Notes: a model not told the origin generated them from the letters alone. A stretch of 64,000 bases of DNA from an uncultured Oscillospiraceae bacterium (GCA_900539195.1 UQBC01000003.1:1-64000), one strand, 5' to 3'. Shown: positions 16,736 to 24,649, counted from the stretch's first letter. A program made the numbers and translations.

Positions 16736-17677
16736 ATGGATAAAATATTTGACGCTCTCGAAACGCTTTACGGCAACTGCGGAATACCGTTCTTTTTAAG
16801 CGATGAATACGGAAATATTCATTGGAGAAATTCAGCGTGCGGCACTGTCATTATCTTTCCGAAAGGAATAAACGATACCGCAGATACAGCGCAGGTCAGC
16901 GTTGACGGCGAACTTTATACTGCACAGTCAAGCAAACTTCCCTACGTCAATAAAACTCTTATGCTCTGGCGTGTAAACACGCTTACAGATGTACTGATGC
17001 AACTCGGAAGTACAGACACATATACAGATATATGTTATATGCTCGCCAAAGCAAAGAGCGACATTTCAGACGCCGAAAAGAATATCAGGGACAAAACCGC
17101 GCTGAACACTTTAAAGCGTAATATCGAAGTTCTGACAGAAATTGCCACAGTCATATACAACAGAGCTGCGCACACACCGTCGGTGTATTTTCTTGAACAG
17201 CTCAGAATGATAACCGACGAAGCAAACAAAATAATGAGCGATATTCCCGTTGTGTTCAGAATCGATACCGAGCAATCGTTCACCGAAGATATACCGGTCA
17301 ACGTCGGACAGCGGATGTTCTATGTGTGTATGTTCAGCGTGCTCAAGGCAATGGTGCGATGCTCTGACAGGAAGCTGTTCAACCTGAAAATAGGCAGAGC
17401 TTCCGACAGGGTAACGCTCACTTCTTCTTTTCCGCTCAGGAGCGAGACGCACGCAGGTATGATAACGGACGATTTTGAAATGTACGGTGCAAAACTGTAT
17501 ATAGGGTATATCGGCGGAAATATGAAGTATACGACCGAAAATGACTTTGCGCATATCGAAATATCAATACCGTGCGGAAGTGCCGTTTCACTCAACAGTA
17601 CGTCGTTCAGCCCGTCCGGGGATGTATGCCCCGCTGTAGCCGGTATTTTTCTCAGCAATATAACAGACGACACATAA
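16736..17677 (+). CDS. unrecognised PAS-like / kinase-remnant-like protein
   Basis: I do not recognise this 313-residue soluble protein. The N-terminus (MDKIFDALETLYGNCGIPFF, LSDEYGNIHWRNSAC) reads like a PAS sensor fold. A helical middle (about 110-165, KSDISDAEKNIRDKTALNTL) could be a dimerisation segment. The C-terminal half (FEMYGAKLYIGYIGGNMKYT, FAHIEISIPCGS) has the beta-strand texture of a GHKL ATPase but lacks clear N-box or G-box motifs. A degenerate sensor kinase is therefore one possibility. It follows DUF896 by 26 bases and precedes the two-component genes, from which it is separated by a terminator at 17864-17896. Confidence 0.7.
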   Translation: MDKIFDALETLYGNCGIPFFLSDEYGNIHWRNSACGTVIIFPKGINDTADTAQVSVDGELYTAQSSKLPYVNKTLMLWRVNTLTDVLMQLGSTDTYTDICYMLAKAKSDISDAEKNIRDKTALNTLKRNIEVLTEIATVIYNRAAHTPSVYFLEQLRMITDEANKIMSDIPVVFRIDTEQSFTEDIPVNVGQRMFYVCMFSVLKAMVRCSDRKLFNLKIGRASDRVTLTSSFPLRSETHAGMITDDFEMYGAKLYIGYIGGNMKYTTENDFAHIEISIPCGSAVSLNSTSFSPSGDVCPAVAGIFLSNITDDT

Positions 17678-17863
17678 GGTGATAAAGTGACAGAGCGGTT
17701 TACAATTTTTTTAGACTTCAAACACATTTCTATCATAAAAGGCGGATATAATAATAAGCGTCAGGTAAAACTGACAGATTTTATGGTGGTTGAATAATTC
17801 AATAATCATAATTTCCTCTCCCAACATTTCATTGATAATTTGATTTGTGCTTATTTATTTCCG

Positions 17864-17896
17864 TTCAGTTTAATCTAGTTAAACTGAATTTTTTTT
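17864..17896 (+). terminator. terminator or leader attenuator before the response regulator
   Basis: TTCAGTTTAA (17864-17873), loop TCTAG, TTAAACTGAA (17879-17888) and eight T residues (17889-17896). The stem is perfect. It lies 41 bases before the response regulator start. No clear promoter fits in those 41 bases, so it may act inside the regulator's own leader. The rest of the 260-base gap (17678-17937) holds no gene that I can support; a TATAAT at 17747-17752 has no good -35. Confidence 0.85.
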
Positions 17897-17937
17897 ACAA
17901 AAAATCGGACAGACCGAAAAGAAAGGAAAGAGAGAAA

Positions 17938-18609
17938 ATGTATAAGATACTTGTTGCGGACGATGAACAGAAAATCCGTGAGGTTATCAAGGAATACGCC
18001 GAGTACGAGGGTCATACGGTATATGAGGCGGTAGACGGTATGCAGGCGGTCGATATGGCAAAGGAGCAGGATTTCGACATAATAATAATGGACGTTATGA
18101 TGCCGAGGCTGGACGGTTTTTCAGCCTGCAAGGAGATAAGAAAGTTCAAGAACACACCCATACTTATGCTTTCGGCAAGAACGGAGGAATATGACAAGCT
18201 GTTCGGATTTGAGATGGGCGTTGACGACTATGTTGTAAAGCCGTTCTCTCCCAAAGAGGTTCTCGCTCGCATAAATGCTATAATAAAACGCAACAAATCC
18301 GGGAATGAGCCTGCCGGAGAAACCGTAAAGTTTGAAGGACTTGAGATAAACTTCACCGCAAGAGATGTTTTCATAGACGGCGAAAAGGCAAACCTTACCC
18401 CAAAGGAATACGACCTGCTGTTCTACCTTGTAAAGAACAAGAACATAGCTCTTACCAGAAACAAGCTTCTTGAAGAAGTATGGGGATATGATTTCTTCGG
18501 TGACGACAGAACTATTGATACTCATATCAAGATGCTGAGAAACAACCTCGGTCCGTACAGAAAGTTTATTGTTACGCTAAGAGGTATGGGATATAAGTTT
18601 CAGGTATAA
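17938..18609 (+). CDS. OmpR/PhoB-family response regulator
   Basis: The 223-residue protein has a receiver domain (KILVADDEQ, phosphoacceptor D52 in IIMDVMMPRLDG, switch lysine in DDYVVKPFSP). A winged-helix DNA-binding domain follows (LTPKEYDLLFYLVKNKNIA, EVWGYDFFGDDRTIDTHI, GMGYKFQV). The start is the ATG at 17938, preceded by GAAAGGAAAGAGAG. An upstream in-frame start at 17845 would add residues unlike the family and would run through the terminator. It pairs with the histidine kinase downstream; a hairpin sits between the two genes. Confidence 0.95.
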   Translation: MYKILVADDEQKIREVIKEYAEYEGHTVYEAVDGMQAVDMAKEQDFDIIIMDVMMPRLDGFSACKEIRKFKNTPILMLSARTEEYDKLFGFEMGVDDYVVKPFSPKEVLARINAIIKRNKSGNEPAGETVKFEGLEINFTARDVFIDGEKANLTPKEYDLLFYLVKNKNIALTRNKLLEEVWGYDFFGDDRTIDTHIKMLRNNLGPYRKFIVTLRGMGYKFQV

Positions 18610-18614
18610 AATAC

Positions 18615-18641
18615 TACAGCCGTCAAAGTTTGGCGGCTGTA
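18615..18641 (+). other. intercistronic hairpin between response regulator and kinase genes
   Basis: TACAGCCG (18615-18622) pairs with CGGCTGTA (18634-18641), with an inner CAAA/TTTG extension, giving a long stem almost without loop. There is no T tract, so it is not a classical terminator. It may act as an mRNA stabiliser or partial attenuator that lowers kinase relative to regulator. Confidence 0.6.
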
Positions 18642-18667
18642 ATTGCTAACAAGGAAGTAATTTTTAA

Positions 18668-20188
18668 ATGAAAGACAGACTAAACAGCATACGTTTCCGA
18701 TCGTGGCTGACATTTGTATTATTCTCACTGCTTGTAATAGTGTTCCTGTACTTTTTCCAGGTCGTGCTTCTGTCAAGCTATTATGAGTACATGAAGATAC
18801 AGGAAACTGCGTCGGCGGCAAAACAGATAAAGGACGCCTGGTCACAGCAACCCGAAAACCTGAATACTATCGTTTCAAACATAGCTGATACACAGAAGAT
18901 ATACATCGAGATCTCTGACAGCAACCGCCCGTATTTCAGGGCAAGTTCGCTTGACAAGAGCAACAAAGAGATTTACTCACTGATCACAAGCCTTGATCCG
19001 GAAGATATGAAAGAAATAATCTCAGGTGAAAACACATTCTTCACTGCGACTATTCCGAGGACAAACAACGACAGCAAGGCAATAGTGCTTATAGCGCAGC
19101 TCGATGACGGAACGCAAAGCACATTTTTTAATACAAACGGTGTTGTAAGGCTGTATATATTCAATTATCTCGAACCGCTCGGTACTACTACGACAATTCT
19201 TCACAGCCAGCTGAATCTGACGGCAGGCATTATCATAATAGCGGCATTCATAATGTCGATAATTTTCTCCAACAGCATATCAAAACCGATCATCAATATA
19301 TCCAAAGCGGCGCTTAAGCTTCCGCAGGGACAGTTTGATATGCCGAAACAGAAGCACTGCTTCACGGAGATAAACGAGCTTACCGATACGCTGAGCTCCG
19401 CATCGGTAGAAATCGCAAAAGCGGACACCTTGCGTAAGGACCTTATGGCGAATATTTCGCACGATCTGCGTACTCCGCTTACGATGATAAAGGCTTATGC
19501 GGAGATGATAAGAGATCTTTCGGGCGATAACCCCGAAAAGCGAGAAAAGCATCTGCAGGTCATAATTGATGAAACGGACAGATTGACTTCTCTTGTAACC
19601 GATATACTTGACCTGTCAAAACTTCAGAGCGGAGTTGCGGAGCTTAAATACGAAACGATAAACTTATCTGAACACCTCGGCGATATAGTCCCCCGCTTCT
19701 CACTGCTGAATGAAATCAAGGATTACAATGTAGTGCTTAACGCAGAGCCGGATATATTCATAAACGCCGACATCACAAAGATAGATCAGGTAGTATACAA
19801 CTTCATAAACAACGCTCTGACCTATACAGGTGATGACAAGACGGTAAGAGTAAATCTGTATCACAAGACACCGACAACCGCAAGACTTGAGGTGTGCGAC
19901 AGCGGTATAGGCATCGATCCGGAAAATCTAAAATATGTCTGGGACAGATATTACCGTGTGAAGAAGGACGGCGAAACGCATCAGCGTGCAAAGAAAGGCA
20001 GCGGCTTAGGTCTTTCGATCGTAAAGGGTGTGCTTGAAATGCACAGGTTCAATTTTGGCGCAGACAGTATGGTCGGCGTCGGCAGTACGTTCTGGTTTGA
20101 GTTTGAGGACTGCAACCCGGATAAAGTGCAGGTTGACGAAAAGAAGCAGAAAAAGCTGAAGAATAAGAATAACGCTGAACAGCAGTAA
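18668..20188 (+). CDS. membrane sensor histidine kinase
   Basis: The 506-residue protein has transmembrane helices at about 13-35 and 183-201 that bracket an extracytoplasmic sensor domain of about 145 residues. A HAMP-like linker (SNSISKPIINISKAA) follows. The HisKA domain has the phosphoacceptor H265 in NISHDLRTPLTMIKAYAEM. The HATPase domain shows an N box (VVYNFINNALTYTG), a G1 box (VCDSGIGID) and a G2 box (KGSGLGLSIVKGV). The C-terminus is very Lys-rich. It works with the response regulator encoded just upstream. The ligand cannot be predicted. Confidence 0.95.
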   Translation: MKDRLNSIRFRSWLTFVLFSLLVIVFLYFFQVVLLSSYYEYMKIQETASAAKQIKDAWSQQPENLNTIVSNIADTQKIYIEISDSNRPYFRASSLDKSNKEIYSLITSLDPEDMKEIISGENTFFTATIPRTNNDSKAIVLIAQLDDGTQSTFFNTNGVVRLYIFNYLEPLGTTTTILHSQLNLTAGIIIIAAFIMSIIFSNSISKPIINISKAALKLPQGQFDMPKQKHCFTEINELTDTLSSASVEIAKADTLRKDLMANISHDLRTPLTMIKAYAEMIRDLSGDNPEKREKHLQVIIDETDRLTSLVTDILDLSKLQSGVAELKYETINLSEHLGDIVPRFSLLNEIKDYNVVLNAEPDIFINADITKIDQVVYNFINNALTYTGDDKTVRVNLYHKTPTTARLEVCDSGIGIDPENLKYVWDRYYRVKKDGETHQRAKKGSGLGLSIVKGVLEMHRFNFGADSMVGVGSTFWFEFEDCNPDKVQVDEKKQKKLKNKNNAEQQ

Positions 20189-20197
20189 ATGTAAAAA

Positions 20198-20226
20198 CCC
20201 CGTTCACATAGGTGAACGGGGTGATG
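20198..20226. terminator. bidirectional terminator between kinase and LacI genes
   Basis: CCCCGTTCAC (20198-20207), loop ATAG, GTGAACGGGG (20212-20221). On the minus strand it is followed directly by TTTTT, on the plus strand by TGATGTTTTTT. It serves the two convergent genes and is strongest for the LacI gene. Confidence 0.9.
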
Positions 20227-20247
20227 TTTTTTATATCGATTATTATA

Positions 20248-21243
20248 TCAATCGCCTGTAGATTCTCTCAGAACAAGGCTGTGCGGTAATGTATAAAGGT
20301 TATGGTCGGGATTTGTCGCTTTCATATTTTCAATCAGCTTCTCGATTACCAGCTTGCCCTGTGCATAACACGGCTGTTCGACAGTAGATAAGTGCGGTAC
20401 GAACATATGTGAATACTGGATATTGTCAAAGCCCATGAAGATAAGATCCTTGCCTATCCTGTAGCCCTTTGAAAGTGCATAATTCATTGCGCCGATTGCG
20501 ATTATATCCGAAATCGAGAATATAGCGGTAGGTGGGCTTGGCAGGTTCATAAGGTATTCACAGCCTCTCATACCCTGCTCTGTTTCATAGCCGCCGAAAT
20601 AAACGTAATCTTCGTTATAGGGAATGCCGTTATCCTTGAGCGCAAGCTTGTAGCCTATCTCACGGTCAATGCTCGACTGGCTTCTCTGTAAAGTTGTGAT
20701 AAGTCCTATCTTCTTATGACCCTTGCGGATAAGGTAGTTTACTGCGTCACGACCTGCCTTTACGTTATCTATTGTGACGGTAAGAACGTTACAGTTGTCA
20801 AGACGTTCAAGACACATTGCTATATTGTGCTTTTCGCCGAGCGAATTGATGGTTGCGGCGTCCAGCTTAGGACCGAGCAGTACCGCACCGTCTACGGCTC
20901 TTGAGAAAAGCATACCGAGCAGGTGCATTTCGTGGTTGGGATCGTCGTGGGTGGTAGCAATCAGAACATCATAGCCCTGTGAGAATGCGGCTACCTCCAT
21001 ACCTCTTATAACGTCCGAGTAGAAGCTCTGCTCTGTTGACGCTATAATGGCAAGTATTCTTCTCGTTTCACTTTTTCTTAAATCTCTGCCAAGAAAGCTG
21101 GGGCTGTATCCGAGTGCCTGAACAGCACTGTTTACTGCCTGTATCGCCTCTTCGGAAACGTTGGATTTTTTATTAAGAACTCTTGAAACGGTTGCAACGG
21201 AAACGTTAGCCGCCTTTGCAACGTCCTTGATAGTAACACTCAT
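20248..21243 (-). CDS. LacI-family transcriptional regulator (1)
   Basis: The protein has 331 residues from the preferred ATG at 21243 (MSVTIKDVAKAANVSVATVS), which has AGGGAGAG nine bases upstream; a TTG at 21261 would add six residues. The N-terminal LacI helix-turn-helix and hinge helix (ATVSRVLNKKSNVSEEAIQAV, split across residues 18-38) precede a periplasmic-binding-protein-like effector domain (LLGPKLDAAT, KGHKKIGLITTL, FMGFDNIQYS, LSTVEQP). It probably represses sugar genes in response to a carbohydrate that cannot be inferred. A LacI-type palindrome overlaps its own promoter, so autorepression is likely. It is divergent to a second LacI gene. Confidence 0.94.
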   Translation of the reverse strand: MSVTIKDVAKAANVSVATVSRVLNKKSNVSEEAIQAVNSAVQALGYSPSFLGRDLRKSETRRILAIIASTEQSFYSDVIRGMEVAAFSQGYDVLIATTHDDPNHEMHLLGMLFSRAVDGAVLLGPKLDAATINSLGEKHNIAMCLERLDNCNVLTVTIDNVKAGRDAVNYLIRKGHKKIGLITTLQRSQSSIDREIGYKLALKDNGIPYNEDYVYFGGYETEQGMRGCEYLMNLPSPPTAIFSISDIIAIGAMNYALSKGYRIGKDLIFMGFDNIQYSHMFVPHLSTVEQPCYAQGKLVIEKLIENMKATNPDHNLYTLPHSLVLRESTGD

Positions 21244-21276
21244 CAGCATTCTCTCCCTCAATTAAACTATATTACA

Positions 21277-21305
21277 ATTATACAGTATTGTGAAACCGTT
21301 TTCAA
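21277..21305 (-). promoter_or_regulatory. sigma-A promoter of LacI gene 1
   Basis: On the minus strand TTGAAA (21305-21300), 17-base spacer, TATAAT (21282-21277), 33 bases before the start codon. The operator at 21291-21304 covers the -35 and half of the spacer. Confidence 0.85.
21291..21304. promoter_or_regulatory. LacI/cre-type operator palindrome
   Basis: TGAAACCGTTTTCA is a 14-base imperfect palindrome with the central CG of LacI-family operators, and it also fits the CcpA cre pattern TGWNANCGNTNWCA at every fixed position. It sits on the promoter of LacI gene 1. Related half-sites occur at 21382-21396 (TGATAACGGTTTTCA) and near 21457 (TGAAAACGG). Confidence 0.75.
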
Positions 21306-21541
21306 TGTAACATTTAACCAAAATTCGATATGTAATTTTATCATTTGTTACAAAGCGCAGGTTTTTACTTCAAAAAAATCGTGATAACGGTTTTCATAAA
21401 AACGTATTATTTCCTTAAAAAGTGTACGTTATTTACCCTGAATCTGCTTAAAACAGTGAAAACGGAGCGTTACAATTATAACTTTAGCTAAAATTATAAA
21501 GCAAGCGTAAAGAAAAACCTGTTTTTTGTGCAAAAAGTTAC
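21306..21541. other. AT-rich divergent regulatory region between two LacI genes
   Basis: The 388 bases between the two LacI genes hold no reading frame that I can support. They contain LacI-type half-sites (21382-21396 and near 21457) and TTTAGCTAAA (21483-21492), a ten-base perfect palindrome echoed by TTAGCTAA at 21597-21604. The promoters of both genes lie at its two ends. Confidence 0.6.
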
Positions 21542-21570
21542 TTTACAAATCATCGGTTTTAGGTTACACT
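21542..21570 (+). promoter_or_regulatory. sigma-A promoter of LacI gene 2
   Basis: TTTACA (21542-21547), 17-base spacer, TACACT (21565-21570). The predicted start of transcription near 21577 is just upstream of the GTTATTAGCTAAAC palindrome. Confidence 0.65.
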
Positions 21571-21593
21571 ATTATAGAAGGATACTTATAAAG

Positions 21594-21607
21594 TTATTAG
21601 CTAAACT
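21594..21607. promoter_or_regulatory. candidate operator for LacI regulator 2
   Basis: GTTATTAGCTAAAC is a near-palindrome (one mismatch pair) in the leader just after the predicted transcription start of LacI gene 2. The same core occurs as TTTAGCTAAA at 21483-21492. Two copies about 113 bases apart around one promoter suggest looping autorepression, which is inference. Confidence 0.5.
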
Positions 21608-21631
21608 GACATTTTACAGAGGTTATTCAAT

Positions 21632-22645
21632 ATGAAAAAGAAATCAGTTACAATGAGCGACATAGCAAAGGCTATGGATATAAGCACCGTTACTGTGTCT
21701 AAGGCGCTTGGCGACAAGGACGGCGTAAGCGAGGAGCTTCGTGAGAAGATAAAGCAGAAGGCAAACGAAATGGGATACCGTTTCAGCTACACGTCAAAGT
21801 CATCTAAGGAAGGCTTTACATTCAACATAAGTATAGTAGTGGCAAAGCACTTTATAAACGACGCAAGTGCGTTCTACTGGGTAATGTACCGTCATATCGT
21901 GGAGCTTCTGCAAAAGCAGAACTATTACGGCATACTCGATGTAATTTCAGAAAGCGATCAGGCGAACCGTTCAATGCCGAATTCGGTATCGGACAAAAAG
22001 GTTGACGGCGTGATCGTACTCGGACAGTTTGACGATGAATATGTAAGCGAGCTGTTAGACCTTGATATTCCTGTGGTTTTTCTTGACTTCTACAGCAGTG
22101 ACAACCGCACTGACACCATTCTTTCAGACAGCTTCTTCGGCTCTTATATGCTTACAAACTATCTTATAAACGCAGGACACCGCAACATAGGCTTCCTCGG
22201 CACTATAACGTCAACATCAAGCATACAGGACAGATACCTCGGATATTACAAGGCTCTGCTTGAAAAAGGCATACCACTGCGCAGTGAGTGGGTAATTGAC
22301 GACAGAGGTCCCGAAGGCACAAGCTATCCTCACTTTGACCTTCCTGCACAGAAGCCGACCGCTTTCGTATGTAACTGTGACGAGGCGGCTTACTGCCTGC
22401 TCAATCAGCTCAGAAGCGAGGGCTATGTAGTACCCGATGACATTTCGATAGTCGGCTACGATAACCACATCTACTCTACTATTTCAAATCCCCGTATCAC
22501 AACGATCGACGTTGACAGCAAGAGAATGTCTTATGAGGCTGTCGAAACGATAATCAAGAAGATAAGGGATAAAAATTATTCAAGGGGCAGAACGCTTGTA
22601 ACGGGCAAGCTGATTATCCGTGACAGCGTAAAGATATTGAAGTAA
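21632..22645 (+). CDS. LacI-family transcriptional regulator (2)
   Basis: The 337-residue regulator has an N-terminal LacI helix-turn-helix (VTMSDIAKAMDISTVTVSKA) and an effector-binding domain (DGVIVLGQFDDEYV, PVVFLDFYSSDN, AGHRNIGFLGTI, IVGYDNHIYSTI, TTIDVDS). It is about 30 percent similar in texture to regulator 1 but clearly not a recent duplicate. The ligand is unknown. The start ATG follows AGAGGT. The stop codon overlaps the tatD start by one base (TAATGA), so tatD is probably translationally coupled to it. Confidence 0.94.
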   Translation: MKKKSVTMSDIAKAMDISTVTVSKALGDKDGVSEELREKIKQKANEMGYRFSYTSKSSKEGFTFNISIVVAKHFINDASAFYWVMYRHIVELLQKQNYYGILDVISESDQANRSMPNSVSDKKVDGVIVLGQFDDEYVSELLDLDIPVVFLDFYSSDNRTDTILSDSFFGSYMLTNYLINAGHRNIGFLGTITSTSSIQDRYLGYYKALLEKGIPLRSEWVIDDRGPEGTSYPHFDLPAQKPTAFVCNCDEAAYCLLNQLRSEGYVVPDDISIVGYDNHIYSTISNPRITTIDVDSKRMSYEAVETIIKKIRDKNYSRGRTLVTGKLIIRDSVKILK

Positions 22646-23418
22646 TGAAAATTATAGATACTCACTCACACTATGACGACAGGTGGTTTGACGAGGACAG
22701 ATATGAGGTTCTCGACCGCATTTTATCCGATAATGTGCTGGCAATCATAAATATGAGCGTGGATATTCCGACCTGCGAGTTTTCTTTGTCGCTTACCGAG
22801 CGTTACGAAAATGTATTCTGTGCGGTGGGTATTCACCCCGAAAATATAGCCGACACACCCGATAATTACATTGATATGCTGAGAACGCTTGCAAAGAATA
22901 AAAAGGCGGTCGCTATAGGCGAGATAGGACTTGACTATCACTATGACGGCTATGACGCAGAAAAACAGCAGGAGATATTTGAAAATCAGATAAAGCTTGC
23001 AAACGAACTTTCTCTTCCTGCCGTTATCCACTGCCGTGACGCTACGGAAGATATGATGAAAATACTGCACCGCACTACTCCGGATAAATTTGTGGTGCAT
23101 TGCTATTCAGGAAGTCCGGAAACAGCAAAGGAACTTTTAAAGCTCGGCGCATATATCAGCTTCACAGGCGTATTGACATTCAAGAATGCTAAAAAGGCGG
23201 TACATTCATGCGAGATTATCCCAAGTGACAGAATAATGCTTGAAACGGACAGCCCCTATATGGCGCCCGTGCCGTTCAGAGGAAGTCGCTGTGACAGCTC
23301 TATGACGCATAAAACAGCGGAAAAGCTGGCTGAAATAAAGGGCATACCGACTGAAGAAGCTATTAAAATCTGCAATGAAAATGCGGTGCGTTTCTTCGGA
23401 CTTGATATAAAGTCTTGA
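22645..23418 (+). CDS. TatD-family metal-dependent DNase/hydrolase
   Basis: The 257-residue TIM-barrel amidohydrolase has metal-ligand motifs HSHYD (N-terminal HxH), GEIGLDYHYD, VIHCRDA, VHCYSG and ETDSPYM. TatD proteins are 3'-5' exonucleases or related phosphoesterases. The first motif reads HSH rather than the more common HTHLD, a tolerated change. It overlaps the preceding LacI gene by one base, an unusual pairing. A repeat element starts 37 bases downstream. Confidence 0.93.
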   Translation: MKIIDTHSHYDDRWFDEDRYEVLDRILSDNVLAIINMSVDIPTCEFSLSLTERYENVFCAVGIHPENIADTPDNYIDMLRTLAKNKKAVAIGEIGLDYHYDGYDAEKQQEIFENQIKLANELSLPAVIHCRDATEDMMKILHRTTPDKFVVHCYSGSPETAKELLKLGAYISFTGVLTFKNAKKAVHSCEIIPSDRIMLETDSPYMAPVPFRGSRCDSSMTHKTAEKLAEIKGIPTEEAIKICNENAVRFFGLDIKS

Positions 23419-23455
23419 TTTATGTCATAAAATATGGTAAGATATATAATGATAT

Positions 23456-23667
23456 CGGCAGGACACAGAGTTCTGCCGAAATTTTGAGGAAAATTAAATT
23501 TAACAAATATAGAAAATTCTCTATCCCTATCCCCAAACCCCTTCCCCACGGGAAGGGGCTAATTATCGGGGGCTATCGCCCCTCGACCCTATTGGGGGCT
23601 ACGCCCCTCAACCCCATAATTAAAAGATAGAGCTTTTCTACAATGTGGCAGGACACGAAGTTCTGCC
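23456..23667. repeat. GC-rich repeat element, copy A, bracketed by duplicated hairpins
   Basis: The left hairpin is CGGCAGGAC (23456-23464) with GTTCTGCCG (23470-23478); the right hairpin is GGCAGGAC (23647-23654) with GTTCTGCC (23660-23667). Their sequences are near-identical direct repeats of about 22 bases. Between them is a C-rich block (23523-23617) that folds into several GC hairpins, for example CCCCTTCCC with GGGAAGGGG. The block is enclosed by an imperfect inverted pair, TAGAAAATTCTCTATC (about 23509-23524) and GATAGAGCTTTTCTA (about 23626-23640). Block motifs ATCCCTATCCC, AAACCCCTTCCCC and a 26-base identical stretch (23592-23617) recur in copy B at 54491-54787. There is no coding frame. 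Confidence 0.85.
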
Positions 23668-23701
23668 GAAAAATATATTTTGATATTTGAAAGGAAACAA
23701 A

Positions 23702-24649
23702 ATGGACGCAGACCCCCGAAAACCTAAGCGAGCGGTAAAGATACTGCTTGCACCGCTGATTTTACTGAACAAAGGTCTTGATAAGCTGTTATCAAAGGCA
23801 CTCGGCGACAGCTACTACGACAAGGAAGAAACCACGCAGGACAACATTATGTCTATGGTCGATGCGGGCAACGAATACGGCAACCTTGAGGACGAATCGG
23901 CACAGATGATAAACAACGTGTTTGAGTTCGGCGATCTTGTCGCATCGGATGTAATGACGCACAGAAAGAACATTGTCGGAGTAGATGTGAATTCATCTCT
24001 TGACGATATTGTCTATATTGCGCTTGAAAAGGGCTTTTCAAGAATACCCGTATACAAGGAAAACATTGACGCTATAGTCGGAATAATCATAGTAAAGGAT
24101 CTTCTCTGCCTTGTCGGAAACGAAAACAAGGATAAGCTGAAAATAGAGGACTTTCTGCGTGAGGCGGTATATGTTCCCGAATCGTGCAGTTGTTCGGACG
24201 TGTTCAAGTTTCTGACTAATCTCAAGTCGGGTATGGGCATTGTGATTGACGAATACGGCGGTACGGCAGGTATCATCACGCTTGAGGATATAATCGAGTC
24301 GATAATGGGCAACATAGAGGACGAGTATGACGAGGAAAAGGATATGATAATCCCCCGCTCAAACGGCGCATACGAGGTCAGCGGTGAGGCCGATCCCGAA
24401 GATGTACTCGAACTGTTCGGCTATGAGCTTGAAGAAGACCACGAATACGACACTATCGCAGGCTTTGTTACCGACCTGCTCGGATATATTCCCGAAGAAG
24501 AGGGCGAACACCCGAAGGTTCGCTATAAGGATATAATTTTCAAGGTTATCGAGGTTCACGATAATTGTATATCTAAGCTGATCGTCAGACCGTGCAAGGA
24601 GGAAGAGCTTGCGCTTGAGCCGAAGGAAACAACACATTTCGGGCAGTAA
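23702..24649 (+). CDS. CorC/HlyC-like CBS-domain protein
   Basis: The protein has 315 residues from the ATG at 23702, chosen because GAAAGGA lies eight bases upstream; a TTG at 23687 has no such site. It has a pair of CBS domains (MTHRKNIVGVDVNSSLDDIV, IPVYKENIDAIVGIIIVKDL, then YVPESCSCSDVFKFL, IVIDEYGGTAGIITLEDIIE) and a C-terminal CorC_HlyC domain (YDTIAGFVTDLLGYIPEEEG). It lacks the DUF21/CNNM membrane domain of full-length hemolysin-III-like or CNNM transporters, as in E. coli CorC. A role in Mg2+/Co2+ efflux control is the usual inference. Confidence 0.9.
   Translation: MDADPRKPKRAVKILLAPLILLNKGLDKLLSKALGDSYYDKEETTQDNIMSMVDAGNEYGNLEDESAQMINNVFEFGDLVASDVMTHRKNIVGVDVNSSLDDIVYIALEKGFSRIPVYKENIDAIVGIIIVKDLLCLVGNENKDKLKIEDFLREAVYVPESCSCSDVFKFLTNLKSGMGIVIDEYGGTAGIITLEDIIESIMGNIEDEYDEEKDMIIPRSNGAYEVSGEADPEDVLELFGYELEEDHEYDTIAGFVTDLLGYIPEEEGEHPKVRYKDIIFKVIEVHDNCISKLIVRPCKEEELALEPKETTHFGQ

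Noticed and set aside
17845..17937. Longer response regulator starting at 17845
   Set aside because: The extension runs through the terminator hairpin at 17864-17896, and the receiver domain begins exactly at the ATG at 17938, which has a good ribosome site.
21291..21304. CcpA cre site for carbon catabolite repression
   Set aside because: The sequence fits the cre pattern, but LacI-family operators share it, and it overlaps the promoter of a LacI gene. Autoregulation is the simpler reading; CcpA cannot be excluded.
23456..23667. CRISPR array or tRNA genes in the repeat-rich gap
   Set aside because: There are only two short hairpin copies, unequal spacing and no repeat-spacer pattern. No cloverleaf can be drawn.
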